From JBBQED01 sp038320345 (GTDB lineage Bacteria; Bacteroidota; Bacteroidia; AKYH767-A; OLB10), in assembly GCA_038320345.1 (NCBI GenBank), contig JBBQED010000017.1:9548-73547 (forward strand): DNA of 64,000 nucleotides, read 5' to 3'. Below, one piece after another: positions 19,110 to 27,881 of the stretch. Within the stretch, counting starts at the first letter, position 1. Each line of letters opens with the position of its first letter. The notes beneath the pieces are model-generated. The model made no database searches. It was not told where the DNA came from and saw only the letters and a program-made list of their open reading frames with translations. Made by a program: the position numbers and the translations under genes.

Positions 19110-19707
19110 AGGGCAAAGATACAAGGTTAGGGAGATAATAGCCGAGCCAATTACTCAGGATTTGTTTACCGGAAGGTGTCATCACTGATTCGGGATGAAA
19201 CTGAACACCAGTCAGCATCAACTCCTCATGATGCAACGCCATGATGAATCCTTGTTCATCAGTAGCAAGGATTTTGAAATTCGTTGGCAATGTACCTTCA
19301 TCCACCACCCATGAATGATATCTCCCTGCTTCAAAAGGATCAGAAATATTTTTGAAAAGAAAGGAACTGGGATCTTTTACAATACACTTCCGCTGTAAAC
19401 CATGCATCACTTCTTGAAGTTGGATAAGACTTCCTGTATTAGCAATAGTAATAGCTTGATGTCCGAGGCAAACCCCCAACACAGGAATTCGACCTTGCAC
19501 TGTTTTGATCAGCGGAACAAGAATACCAGCTTCTTCTGGGATACCAGGACCAGGCGATAAAACAATTAAATCATATTCACTTGCTGCTTCCACAGTGATC
19601 TCTGTATTTCGAAAAACATCTATTTGGAATGGAAACAACTCTTCCAGATAATGAACAAGATTCCATGTAAATGAATCAAAATTATCTAAAACGAGAAGTC
19701 GGAGCAT
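19108..19707 (-). CDS. pabA: Aminodeoxychorismate/anthranilate synthase component II
   Basis: This 199-residue class I glutamine amidotransferase releases ammonia from glutamine for the chorismate-using partner (PabB or TrpE). It opens with LLVLDNFDSFTWNLVHYL, then VLSPGPGIPEEAG. The nucleophile cysteine is in VLGVCLGHQAI near residue 79, and the His-Glu pair is in GVQFHPESVMTPSG near 171-173. No trp or pab neighbour is present to decide between folate and tryptophan synthesis, and many bacteria use one subunit for both; pabA is chosen because it stands apart from trp genes. The stop codon overlaps the 5' end of rnpB. Confidence 0.88.
   Translation of the reverse strand: MLRLLVLDNFDSFTWNLVHYLEELFPFQIDVFRNTEITVEAASEYDLIVLSPGPGIPEEAGILVPLIKTVQGRIPVLGVCLGHQAITIANTGSLIQLQEVMHGLQRKCIVKDPSSFLFKNISDPFEAGRYHSWVVDEGTLPTNFKILATDEQGFIMALHHEELMLTGVQFHPESVMTPSGKQILSNWLGYYLPNLVSLP
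19114..19121 (-). promoter_or_regulatory. -7 promoter box of rnpB inside the end of pabA
   Basis: TATCTTTG (minus strand) matches TAnnTTTG. The base five positions after the box is the G at 19109, the 5' base of the P1 helix of RNase P RNA. The box encodes part of the last residues of the amidotransferase. No clear -33 TTG is seen at the usual spacing. Confidence 0.6.
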
Positions 19708-19723
19708 TCAAATATTATTTCCA

Positions 19724-19731
19724 CAAAAGTA
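19724..19731 (-). promoter_or_regulatory. -7 promoter box for the pabA-type gene
   Basis: TACTTTTG on the minus strand lies 16 bases upstream of the ATG at 19707 and fits TAnnTTTG. No -33 element is seen at the usual distance. Confidence 0.5.
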
Positions 19732-19790
19732 AAAGATCTACTAAAGTAATTGAAGCAAGAAAGATAAAAATACAGCACCTTGGATTTAAT

Positions 19791-19798
19791 TACCTTTG
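19791..19798 (+). promoter_or_regulatory. -7 promoter box for ridA
   Basis: TACCTTTG on the plus strand lies 47 bases before the RidA ATG. It is the divergent partner of the pabA promoter in the 138-base shared intergenic region. Confidence 0.5.
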
Positions 19799-19845
19799 TT
19801 GGAACCAACAACTTTAGTACTCTACATTCATATTGATCAAAGCAC

Positions 19846-20226
19846 ATGAAAAAAATTATCCATACCAAAGCTGCGCCTGCTCCTATCGGACCATATTCAC
19901 AAGCCGTACAATTTGGCAACTTATTATTCGCCTCAGGTCAAATAGCTATAGAACCAGCAACGGGAAATCTAATTACGCATACCATCGAATCGGAGACGCA
20001 TCAAGTCATGAAAAACATCAATGCTCTTTTAAATGAAGCAGGGATGGACTTTAGCCATATCATCAAAACCACAATTTTTTTGAAAGATATGAGTCAGTTT
20101 TCGCAAGTCAATGAAATTTATGGAAGTTATTTCAGCAGTAATTTCCCTGCTCGTGAAACAGTTGAAGTAGCTCGATTACCCAAAGATGTCAACGTAGAAA
20201 TTGCGGTGACTGCAGGTAAAATATAA
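19846..20226 (+). CDS. ridA: RidA family 2-iminobutanoate/2-iminopropanoate deaminase
   Basis: This 126-residue protein matches RidA, a homotrimeric cytoplasmic enzyme that hydrolyses reactive imines made by PLP enzymes such as threonine dehydratase. Family motifs are visible in order: APAPIGPYSQAV, LLFASGQIAIEPATG, VMKNINALLNEAG, TTIFLKDMSQF, and FPARETVEVARLPKDVNVEI with the arginine that binds the substrate carboxylate. Length is standard. It is divergent from pabA and convergent with the M61 peptidase gene (7-base gap). A longer upstream start is not needed because the conserved sequence starts within three residues of this ATG. Confidence 0.95.
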   Translation: MKKIIHTKAAPAPIGPYSQAVQFGNLLFASGQIAIEPATGNLITHTIESETHQVMKNINALLNEAGMDFSHIIKTTIFLKDMSQFSQVNEIYGSYFSSNFPARETVEVARLPKDVNVEIAVTAGKI

Positions 20227-20233
20227 TCCTATA

Positions 20234-22012
20234 TTACAATTTCATTTTTAATCCCGTCCAAGAAGTAAATGCTTGCATCTGCTGTTCATTAGCTTCTGCA
20301 ATTGTTGCAATTGTGACTTGATCGAAATACGTTTTCCCGTCTGACTTAAGTATTATATTACGAAGTTCACGTTGTGTAAATACAGACAGTATCACTTCAT
20401 TTTTTTCACGGCTCATCAGATCATTTAAATTTTGCTCTACTTTTCTTCCATTACACGCAATCACTTCATCATCTTTTGACAAGCCCGCAAATTCCGCTGG
20501 TGAACCGGGTATAACCGATGCAACTTTAAGTACACCACCTTCTGTGGCTACTCTGAAGCCAAATAATTTTTCATGAACTTGTGCTGCACCTTTTCTTTGT
20601 AGATAACACCCCACATAATTCAACAATTCCTGCAAATCACTTTCATAGGAGATCCGTTGATGAATCCAGCGATCAAAAAGTTTTTCGACGCCACCATCAG
20701 ACAACTTAATCGCCAGTAATTTAACATCCTGTTCCCGATATCCCTTTTTAAGCGGTGCGAAATCTTGATATAAGCGAATGAATAATGTATCCAATGAATT
20801 TTTTCCAGCACTTGATCTTCGCAGATATAAATCCAGCATCAAAGCAAACAAACTCCCTTCATCATAGATCGAAGTTTTGCGATGAGGAACTCCAGGTACA
20901 TAACCATCTAACCAAGTATCAAAACTACTTTCTGCAACACTATAATTGAATCGGCCATTGCTATCAAAATGTTTTTGAAGTCGAGCATTGATTTCTGCAA
21001 AATAATTAGTTTGATCAAAAAATCCGCTTCGTGCAAGAAATAAATCCCCATAATAAGTAGTAAATCCTTCATACACCCATCCCAGCTGGCTATAATTTTC
21101 TCTTGAGTAATCATATATCACAAAATCATCAGGACGAAGTGTCTTTACGTTCCATGCATGAAATAACTCGTGAGAAGCAACACCAAGAAAGTCAGCATAC
21201 AGTTCTTTATGCATAAACTGATAATCGGGACCGAGTGCTAAAACTGTACTTTTAATATGTTCTACTCCATGATAAAAACGATAAGGTAAAATCAGTACTA
21301 GAAAATGATATTCAGCAACAGGAAATGAATGCATCATACTTAACTGGATCTCCGTAAATGCTTTGAAATCTTTCAGGATTAGATCCCAATCAGGTTTTAC
21401 ATTACCGTGTAACCAAACATGAAACTCATAATCATTTACAGAATAGGTGCGATGATGCAATGCTTTCGCTGCAAAAAATGGACTATCTACCAACTCATGA
21501 AAATCTTCAGCAAGAAGAATATGCTTCTCTTTAGATTGCATAGAACATGCAATTTGCCAATCATCAGGAACGACTACTCGCAACGAACAAGGGACATGTA
21601 AATTACCGGGTAAATACATTAAACAATGCACAGGATTCACATACATTAAATCCTTATCCACCCAACAAGCTCCTGCATCCGCCTGCGCTGCATAATATTC
21701 ATAGCGCACTTCAATCTGACTTACACCATCCGTTTGTATCTTCCAAGTATCCTTATTGATCTTCGTAAAGCTGAGAGGCAATCCGTGTTGATCATACACA
21801 CACCAATTACGAATGTTCTTAGCAAAATTTCCTAACTCGTAACGTCCAGGGCGCCATGCTGGAAGCGCCACTTCAGTAAATGAAGCAGGATCAATATCGA
21901 TTTTAAAAGTGATATTCAGAAACCTAGATTCAGGATGAATGGAGGCTATTTCATAATGCCACATAAGCGATGTTTCAATTTTGAAGAACGAAGGTAATAG
22001 AGAATGACTCAT
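20234..22012 (-). CDS. M61 family metallopeptidase with PDZ domain
   Basis: This 592-residue protein belongs to peptidase family M61 (glycyl aminopeptidase type). The N-terminal beta domain contains LPAWRPGRYELGNFAKNI, a family signature. The zinc-binding motif HELFHAWNVK lies near residue 279, followed by the downstream glutamate motif WVYEGFTTYYGDL. A PDZ domain lies near residues 480-560 (VIPGSPAEFAGLSKDDEVIACNG). No signal peptide is evident from this start, so it is probably cytoplasmic, though some relatives are exported. The ATG at 22012 is preferred over a TTG at 22021. It is a single-gene unit, convergent with ridA. Confidence 0.9.
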   Translation of the reverse strand: MSHSLLPSFFKIETSLMWHYEIASIHPESRFLNITFKIDIDPASFTEVALPAWRPGRYELGNFAKNIRNWCVYDQHGLPLSFTKINKDTWKIQTDGVSQIEVRYEYYAAQADAGACWVDKDLMYVNPVHCLMYLPGNLHVPCSLRVVVPDDWQIACSMQSKEKHILLAEDFHELVDSPFFAAKALHHRTYSVNDYEFHVWLHGNVKPDWDLILKDFKAFTEIQLSMMHSFPVAEYHFLVLILPYRFYHGVEHIKSTVLALGPDYQFMHKELYADFLGVASHELFHAWNVKTLRPDDFVIYDYSRENYSQLGWVYEGFTTYYGDLFLARSGFFDQTNYFAEINARLQKHFDSNGRFNYSVAESSFDTWLDGYVPGVPHRKTSIYDEGSLFALMLDLYLRRSSAGKNSLDTLFIRLYQDFAPLKKGYREQDVKLLAIKLSDGGVEKLFDRWIHQRISYESDLQELLNYVGCYLQRKGAAQVHEKLFGFRVATEGGVLKVASVIPGSPAEFAGLSKDDEVIACNGRKVEQNLNDLMSREKNEVILSVFTQRELRNIILKSDGKTYFDQVTIATIAEANEQQMQAFTSWTGLKMKL

Positions 22013-22271
22013 CCGACCCAAAAATCTTACTCCTTTTTAAAGAAATCATTCCGCAATTAATTAGTTCACGACTCTATGAATACAACTTCTGTATCTTATG
22101 TACTGCGTAAAAACAAGCTCTTTGATCTATTTTCTCATCCTGTTCAACGCCAGTAACAGTCAGCTCAAAGTCAAAATATCCCAATTCAGTATAATCGATA
22201 GAAATTGAAAAAAAATAATTACCTAACATTGTACCACTAACCAATTACATTTTCATTTAACCTATCTCATC

Positions 22272-23879
22272 ATGAAACCATTTTTATACATCTTTTTATT
22301 CAGCCTTTTGTTTAGTACTTCAAAAGCTCAACAATTTGAATGGGTCAGAACAGACTCTTTTGCTTACAGTTTTAATCCAAGTATTGGTAATTACTCGATA
22401 GCAATTGATGCCGCAAATCATAGTATTACTTCCAGGATGGATTCTTTACATATTATTTTCGGCAACTGGATCATGGGAGACCAACGAATAGAAAAACGAG
22501 ATGAACTAGGTAATCTCATTTGGGATTTATCTTTAGTCGGAACTAGTAGTACACAAAGAATTTGTACGGATGCATCTGGAAATATCTATATTGCCGGAAA
22601 TTTTTTGGAGACCTTTCATATTGGCGCGAACGATAGCCTTGTAAATACCGGAATTTCAACTTTAAATATTAATCTTTTTATCATCAGTTTGGATCCTAAC
22701 GGTCAGTTGCGGTGGAAAAAAAATGCTTCTCTTAGCTATCCTGACCCGCAAAATATTGAGGCTATAACTTGTGATCATCAGGGAAATTTCTGGTATGCCG
22801 TTTCTGATTTTTTCTCAGCAAATATTACCAAAACTGATGCGAATGGAATTGATATGAATACCCATACTTTAACAGATGCAAAACGCATTGGGGAAATTAG
22901 TTTTGACCCTTGGGATAATTTATTTATTGGAGGATCAGCTCAACAAGGCATATTCACTATTGATGATTCAACCTATCAGGTTACCGATTTTTATAATTTT
23001 TTTCTAGCACGTATTGCGTCAGATGGAACACCTAGCTGGGCTAAATTTTCACATGATGTAACCTTCCAAGCGCCAATCATTAAAACGGATGGTTTTGGCA
23101 ACGTTTATATGGCCGCTTTTTTGCTCGACACCTGCTCATTCGGTAATATTCAATTCACACCATTGAGTTGGGGTTCCTCTTTCTATATTATCAAAGCTGA
23201 TAGTGTCGGTAATTTCAGTTGGGGATATAGTCTGCCTTTGCAAACACCAAATATTACGGGGGATTTTAGCGGAGGAAATAATGTTTTTATCGATTGTGAT
23301 AGTCAAGGTAATTTATATATCGGAGGAAATCAACAAGGTACTCTAGACTGGGGTAATTCTGTAGTAAATACTGCAGGCGCTATTACCGATTCTCGTTTCT
23401 CAATAACTTCGTTTGATTCCAATGGAACACCGCTCTGGAATTTATTAGGAGGTGGTGATGTATATTGCTACCTAAATTCTATTGCATTAGATCATCAGGA
23501 TAATTTATATTTTGTAGGGTCGACGAGTGGAAACTGCACTTTCGGTAACATCAATTTTACGCTTCCTAGCTGGAGTAATTTTACGCTTGGGAAAATTAAT
23601 CTCAATGCTTTAACTGGATTGCCAGGAGCTGCAAATTCTAATGATTTTGGATTTAATCTTTATCCAAATCCTTCTCAGGGTGAATTCATGATTCCAGTAC
23701 AAATGCAAGGTGCGCAACTAGAAATTTACAATCAGATTGGACAGCAAGTTTATTTGAATAATCAAGTACAAACGGGGATGATAAATACCGAAAATCTCTC
23801 CTCAGGATTATACGTGGTTAAATTCATGAAGGATGGGAATACCGGTACTTTCAAATGGATCAAAACGGAGGACAAGTAA
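22272..23879 (+). CDS. T9SS type A sorting domain protein with beta-propeller-like repeats
   Basis: The function is unknown. The 535-residue protein has a signal peptide (residues 1-19, ending SKAQ). The body is made of repeated strands with the pattern D..GN.Y..G.., for example DASGNIYIAGNF, DGFGNVYMAAF, DSQGNLYIGGN and DHQDNLYFVGS. This SBBP/NHL-like pattern suggests a beta-propeller. Asp/Asn-rich turns could bind calcium, which is inference. A type A T9SS sorting domain ends the protein (FNLYPNPSQGEF, then IGQQVYLNN and LSSGLYVVKF). It would be secreted to the surface. It precedes lpdA by 123 bases on the same strand, with no functional link. Confidence 0.85.
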   Translation: MKPFLYIFLFSLLFSTSKAQQFEWVRTDSFAYSFNPSIGNYSIAIDAANHSITSRMDSLHIIFGNWIMGDQRIEKRDELGNLIWDLSLVGTSSTQRICTDASGNIYIAGNFLETFHIGANDSLVNTGISTLNINLFIISLDPNGQLRWKKNASLSYPDPQNIEAITCDHQGNFWYAVSDFFSANITKTDANGIDMNTHTLTDAKRIGEISFDPWDNLFIGGSAQQGIFTIDDSTYQVTDFYNFFLARIASDGTPSWAKFSHDVTFQAPIIKTDGFGNVYMAAFLLDTCSFGNIQFTPLSWGSSFYIIKADSVGNFSWGYSLPLQTPNITGDFSGGNNVFIDCDSQGNLYIGGNQQGTLDWGNSVVNTAGAITDSRFSITSFDSNGTPLWNLLGGGDVYCYLNSIALDHQDNLYFVGSTSGNCTFGNINFTLPSWSNFTLGKINLNALTGLPGAANSNDFGFNLYPNPSQGEFMIPVQMQGAQLEIYNQIGQQVYLNNQVQTGMINTENLSSGLYVVKFMKDGNTGTFKWIKTEDK

Positions 23880-24002
23880 AATATCATCCGTCTTTTTAAC
23901 GTCTCGAATAACCACACTTACTCCTATCTTTCTGAAAATCAACATTCACCATCATGATGTTGAAATGATTTAACTTCGCAGCTCTTAAAAAGCATCGAAG
24001 AC

Positions 24003-25391
24003 ATGAATTATGACCTTATCGTTTTAGGCAGCGGCCCAGGAGGCTATGTTGCCGCTATACGTGCATCTCAACTTGGAATGAAAGTCGCCGTAGTGGAAAA
24101 AGAATCACTCGGTGGAGTTTGTTTGAATTGGGGCTGTATACCCACCAAAGCTTTATTGAAAAGTGCTAACGTTTTTGATTATCTCAAACATGCAGGAGAT
24201 TATGGGATTACTGTTGCTGATTACAAAGCTGATTTTCCTGCAGTAATTAAAAGAAGTCGTGATGTTGCAGATGGAATGAGTAAAGGCATTCAGTTTTTAT
24301 TCAAGAAAAATAAAATTGAAGTACTGAATGGATATGGGAAACTCCTGCCTGGCAAAAAAATTGAAGTTACTGCTGCTGATGGGACTGTAAAAATATTCGA
24401 AGCCAATCATATTATTTTAGCTACAGGTTCAAGAAGTCGTGAGTTACCAAATCTTCCACAAGATGGAATTAAAGTAATAGGATATCGTGATGCTATGACA
24501 CTACCAACTATGCCTAAGAGCATGGTTATCGTAGGTTCAGGAGCTATCGGTTGCGAATTTGCATATTTCTATCATACGATGGGAACTAAAGTTACTATTG
24601 TTGAGTTCATGCCGAACATTGTTCCTATTGAAGACGAAGACATTTCAAAACAGCTTGCGCGATCGTTCAAGAAAAGTGGAATTGACATCATGTTAGAATC
24701 AACTGTTGAATCAGTAGACACATCGGGTGAAGGTTGTAAAGTAAAAGTTAAAACTAAGAAAGGAGAAGAGTTTCTCGACGCAGATATTGTACTTTCTGCA
24801 GTAGGTATTACTCCCAATATCGAGAATATCGGACTAGAAACAGTGGGCATAATCACTGACAAAGGCAAAGTGCTGGTGAATGATTTTTACCAAACTAATA
24901 TCCCTGGTATTTATGCCATTGGTGATATTGTTAAAGGTCCAGCACTTGCTCATGTTGCATCTGCTGAAGGCATTTGTTGTGTAGAGAAAATTGCAGGATT
25001 ACATGTCACACCAATTAACTACGGAAATATTCCAGGATGTACTTATTGCTCTCCTGAAGTTGCTTCGGTAGGGCTCACCGAGAAAGCTGCGAAGGAAGCA
25101 GGCCATGAAATTAAAGTGGGCAAATTCCCATTCTCCGCAAGCGGAAAAGCAAAAGCTGCAGGCGCTAGTGAGGGTTTTGTAAAAGTAATCTTCGATGCAA
25201 AATATGGAGAATGGTTGGGAGCGCATTTTATTGGTGCGAATGTTACAGAGATGATTGCCGAAGTAGTAGTGGCAAGAAATCTTGAGACTACAGGCCACGA
25301 AATCATTAAATCGATCCATCCTCACCCTACAATGAGTGAAGCCATTATGGAAGCAGCAGCAGATGCTTATGGAGAAGTAATTCACATGTAA
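24003..25391 (+). CDS. lpdA: Dihydrolipoyl dehydrogenase (E3)
   Basis: This 462-residue flavoprotein reoxidises dihydrolipoamide with NAD+ in the 2-oxoacid dehydrogenase and glycine cleavage complexes. The FAD-binding GSGPGGY is at residues 9-15 and the redox-active cysteine pair is in GGVCLNWGCIPTK (Cys40, Cys45). The second NAD-binding GSGAIGCEF is near residue 180, and the FAD-contacting AIGDIVKGPALAH near 305. The C-terminal HPHPTMSEAIMEAA holds the catalytic His-Glu of the partner subunit. Length is standard. No E1 or E2 gene lies nearby. A strong terminator follows. Confidence 0.96.
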   Translation: MNYDLIVLGSGPGGYVAAIRASQLGMKVAVVEKESLGGVCLNWGCIPTKALLKSANVFDYLKHAGDYGITVADYKADFPAVIKRSRDVADGMSKGIQFLFKKNKIEVLNGYGKLLPGKKIEVTAADGTVKIFEANHIILATGSRSRELPNLPQDGIKVIGYRDAMTLPTMPKSMVIVGSGAIGCEFAYFYHTMGTKVTIVEFMPNIVPIEDEDISKQLARSFKKSGIDIMLESTVESVDTSGEGCKVKVKTKKGEEFLDADIVLSAVGITPNIENIGLETVGIITDKGKVLVNDFYQTNIPGIYAIGDIVKGPALAHVASAEGICCVEKIAGLHVTPINYGNIPGCTYCSPEVASVGLTEKAAKEAGHEIKVGKFPFSASGKAKAAGASEGFVKVIFDAKYGEWLGAHFIGANVTEMIAEVVVARNLETTGHEIIKSIHPHPTMSEAIMEAAADAYGEVIHM

Positions 25392-25412
25392 AAACAGAAT
25401 TTAAAAAATAAT

Positions 25413-25446
25413 AGCCCTGATCATCATGATGGTCAGGGCTTTTTTT
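25413..25446. terminator. Terminator between lpdA and the TonB receptor gene
   Basis: AGCCCTGATCATC and its complement GATGGTCAGGGCT form a strong, nearly perfect hairpin with a following T6 on the plus strand. It ends lpdA and, because an A-rich tract precedes it, may also serve the convergent receptor gene. Confidence 0.85.
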
Positions 25447-25459
25447 ATCAACTGCGATT

Positions 25460-27811
25460 CTAAAATTCAATTTTATAACTCAAGATAGGAATGAGTGGAG
25501 CCTGATAATAGGTTTTAATTTTATTGGATTGCACATCATAAAAACTGCCATAAATATTTTTTCTATTGGTAACATTCTGAATATCCAAAGAAAGAGTGTG
25601 CGTTGCATTCGGTCTGTTCCGCTTCATACTAAAGCGAACATCCGTCCTAAAATAATATGGGTTTTGTAAGGTGAACGCATCCTTCTCTACATACTTGGTT
25701 GTACCTGCATCCTGAGAAGCTTCTAAATCTACAGGTGTTGAACGCTGGCCACCACTGTAAGTAAGTTTTATATTTACTCCGTACACTTTATTTTTAGATT
25801 TCGACAAGCTTTTAAATTCCTTGCCAGAAGTGAAAGTCACCGCATAATTTCCATTCCAACGTGTATTCCTCCATTCTTTATCAATTGCACGATATTTTGA
25901 GTCATACAAAGATCCTGATAACAAAAAATAAAAGTCGCGGTGCATGAACTGTTCCAGTGTTAATTCCATTCCTACATTTCTTCCTTTACCAGTATTCACT
26001 ACAGGATCGGTAAAATATCCTCCTTCCTGATTAATCATGCTATACGTTGTTGTAGTATCAACACCGATCGGAATATTGAAAAGTGCTTGGTAATAAAATT
26101 CTGTTTTAATATGCAGTTGTTCAGTCAGCAAACGATCATAAGAAGCTACAAAATGATGTGCTTTATTTAATCCTATATTTTTATTGGGCTGACTAAAACT
26201 ACCGTCCGCATTTTCCAGTTTCGCAAAATACACTCCGATAGGTTGCAACTGACTATGTAATCCATAACCAAAAGTAATAGTTTGTTTTCCACTCATCGCA
26301 TATCGCACTGAAGCACGTGGTTCTAAAGAGCCGGTTTGATTATAGAGGAATCCAAGATAATGTAAACCTCCTTGCAATGTAACTTTATGAGTAATCCGGT
26401 AACTCATCGCAGTAAACATTTGTACAGAATAGGCAGATCCACTTGCATTAATGGTTTGCTTTAACTGAGCGATATCAAAATCATAAGCATTCTCTTTCAC
26501 ATCATATCCAAGTCTATTGACGATCACACCGCTGCGTAAACTCAATTGTGTATTGAACTTATGATTTAAAGTTGAACTAAAAGTAACTTTATCTTGTAAA
26601 GATTTACCATCGTATCTCAGTTGAGTATTAAAATCGTCTTGCAAGTATTGTGTGTTATCTTTATTCAACTGATAAGAATACAATAATGCCGATTTCAAAT
26701 AAGTATTCTTTCCGAGAATATAAGAATGTGTAACACCAGTAGCTACAGTGTTAGCACTAAAGTCGGAACTATATCTTTCACCGTCATCTTCCCATACTGA
26801 AGAATCTTTTTTGGCATCGTAAGTTTGTCCACTCCATCCACCAAATCCGAAGAGTGTAAATGTTCCAGCTTTCTTTGTAGGGAGAAAAAAGTTAAATGAT
26901 AAATCCTGAAAGTTAGTAGTAGCATCACCAAGATCAATTATTTTCCCGATCAATGACAACGTAGAATAACGATAATTGATTAAGTAGGAACCCTGATATC
27001 CTTTTGCGATTGGCCCTTCGGCAGCCAAGTCTAATCCTAAAAATCCTGTTTGAACAGTAAATTCAGGTTTCTCATTGTTACCCTTTCGTAAGCGCAAATC
27101 AAAAACTCCTGATAGCGCATTTCCATATTCTGCAGGAAATGCTCCGGTCATAAAATCAGAATTACTCAATAACTGAGCACTCAATATTGAAATTCCACCA
27201 CCAGCAGTCCCAGGACTAGAAAAGTGATTAGGATTAGGAATTTCAACACCTTCCATTCTCCATTGCAAACCATTTGGAGAATTACCGCGAATGGAAATAT
27301 TATTATTACCATCATCTGTATTTACCACGCCAGCAAATGAACTAGCCATTCGTGCCGGATCATTGACTGCAGCTGCAAACTTTTGTGTTTCTTCAACAGA
27401 GAAAGTACGTGTACTCACCAATGCCATCTCATTTAACGGCCGATTTTTTTCAGTCTCAGCGGAGATAGTAACCTCCTTACTCATAATTACTTTTTCATCC
27501 ATATCCACTTTTAGTACTAGCTCTTTTCCGGAGATAACGGTTATATTACTCAAAGTTTGCTCTTCATATCCGATAAATTTAAATTGGAGTGTTTGTTTAC
27601 CAACGGGGACATTTGTAAATTTAAATTCACCGTTGATATCTGTAGCAGTACCTTTAACTGGAACAAGATCTGGAAAGAACACAGTAACTCCAACCAAAGG
27701 CATTTGAGTAATACGATCGGTGACAGTACCTCTTACCGTTTGAATAATTTGCTGACTGAATCCGGAAATAGAGCCAACAAGAAAGAATAATAATAAAAAT
27801 TGACGCTTCAT
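25460..27811 (-). CDS. TonB-dependent receptor with carboxypeptidase-like domain, no STN
   Basis: This 783-residue outer-membrane receptor has a signal peptide (residues 1-19). A carboxypeptidase regulatory-like domain follows at about 22-110 (TVRGTVTDRITQMPLVGVTV..., cut here). The plug domain is at about 120-235 (RGNSPNGLQWRMEGVEIPNP), and the rest is a beta-barrel ending in an aromatic residue (LSYKIEF, with terminal Phe). TonB receptors import scarce ligands using the proton motive force; the ligand cannot be read. The protein has no STN domain. It lies 70 bases after the repeat-protein gene and is the last gene of the sigma/FecR gene run, so it may be controlled by that system. Confidence 0.9.
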   Translation of the reverse strand: MKRQFLLLFFLVGSISGFSQQIIQTVRGTVTDRITQMPLVGVTVFFPDLVPVKGTATDINGEFKFTNVPVGKQTLQFKFIGYEEQTLSNITVISGKELVLKVDMDEKVIMSKEVTISAETEKNRPLNEMALVSTRTFSVEETQKFAAAVNDPARMASSFAGVVNTDDGNNNISIRGNSPNGLQWRMEGVEIPNPNHFSSPGTAGGGISILSAQLLSNSDFMTGAFPAEYGNALSGVFDLRLRKGNNEKPEFTVQTGFLGLDLAAEGPIAKGYQGSYLINYRYSTLSLIGKIIDLGDATTNFQDLSFNFFLPTKKAGTFTLFGFGGWSGQTYDAKKDSSVWEDDGERYSSDFSANTVATGVTHSYILGKNTYLKSALLYSYQLNKDNTQYLQDDFNTQLRYDGKSLQDKVTFSSTLNHKFNTQLSLRSGVIVNRLGYDVKENAYDFDIAQLKQTINASGSAYSVQMFTAMSYRITHKVTLQGGLHYLGFLYNQTGSLEPRASVRYAMSGKQTITFGYGLHSQLQPIGVYFAKLENADGSFSQPNKNIGLNKAHHFVASYDRLLTEQLHIKTEFYYQALFNIPIGVDTTTTYSMINQEGGYFTDPVVNTGKGRNVGMELTLEQFMHRDFYFLLSGSLYDSKYRAIDKEWRNTRWNGNYAVTFTSGKEFKSLSKSKNKVYGVNIKLTYSGGQRSTPVDLEASQDAGTTKYVEKDAFTLQNPYYFRTDVRFSMKRNRPNATHTLSLDIQNVTNRKNIYGSFYDVQSNKIKTYYQAPLIPILSYKIEF

Positions 27812-27881
27812 TGAATAATGTTTTAGTTTTATTAAAAGACAATTAAATTCCCACCCACCCCTATTTATTTAGAAATTATTT

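Noticed and set aside
23940..23965. Hairpin CAACAT...ATGTTG upstream of lpdA
   Set aside because: The stem is six pairs with an 11-base loop and no T tract; it is too weak to call as terminator or operator.
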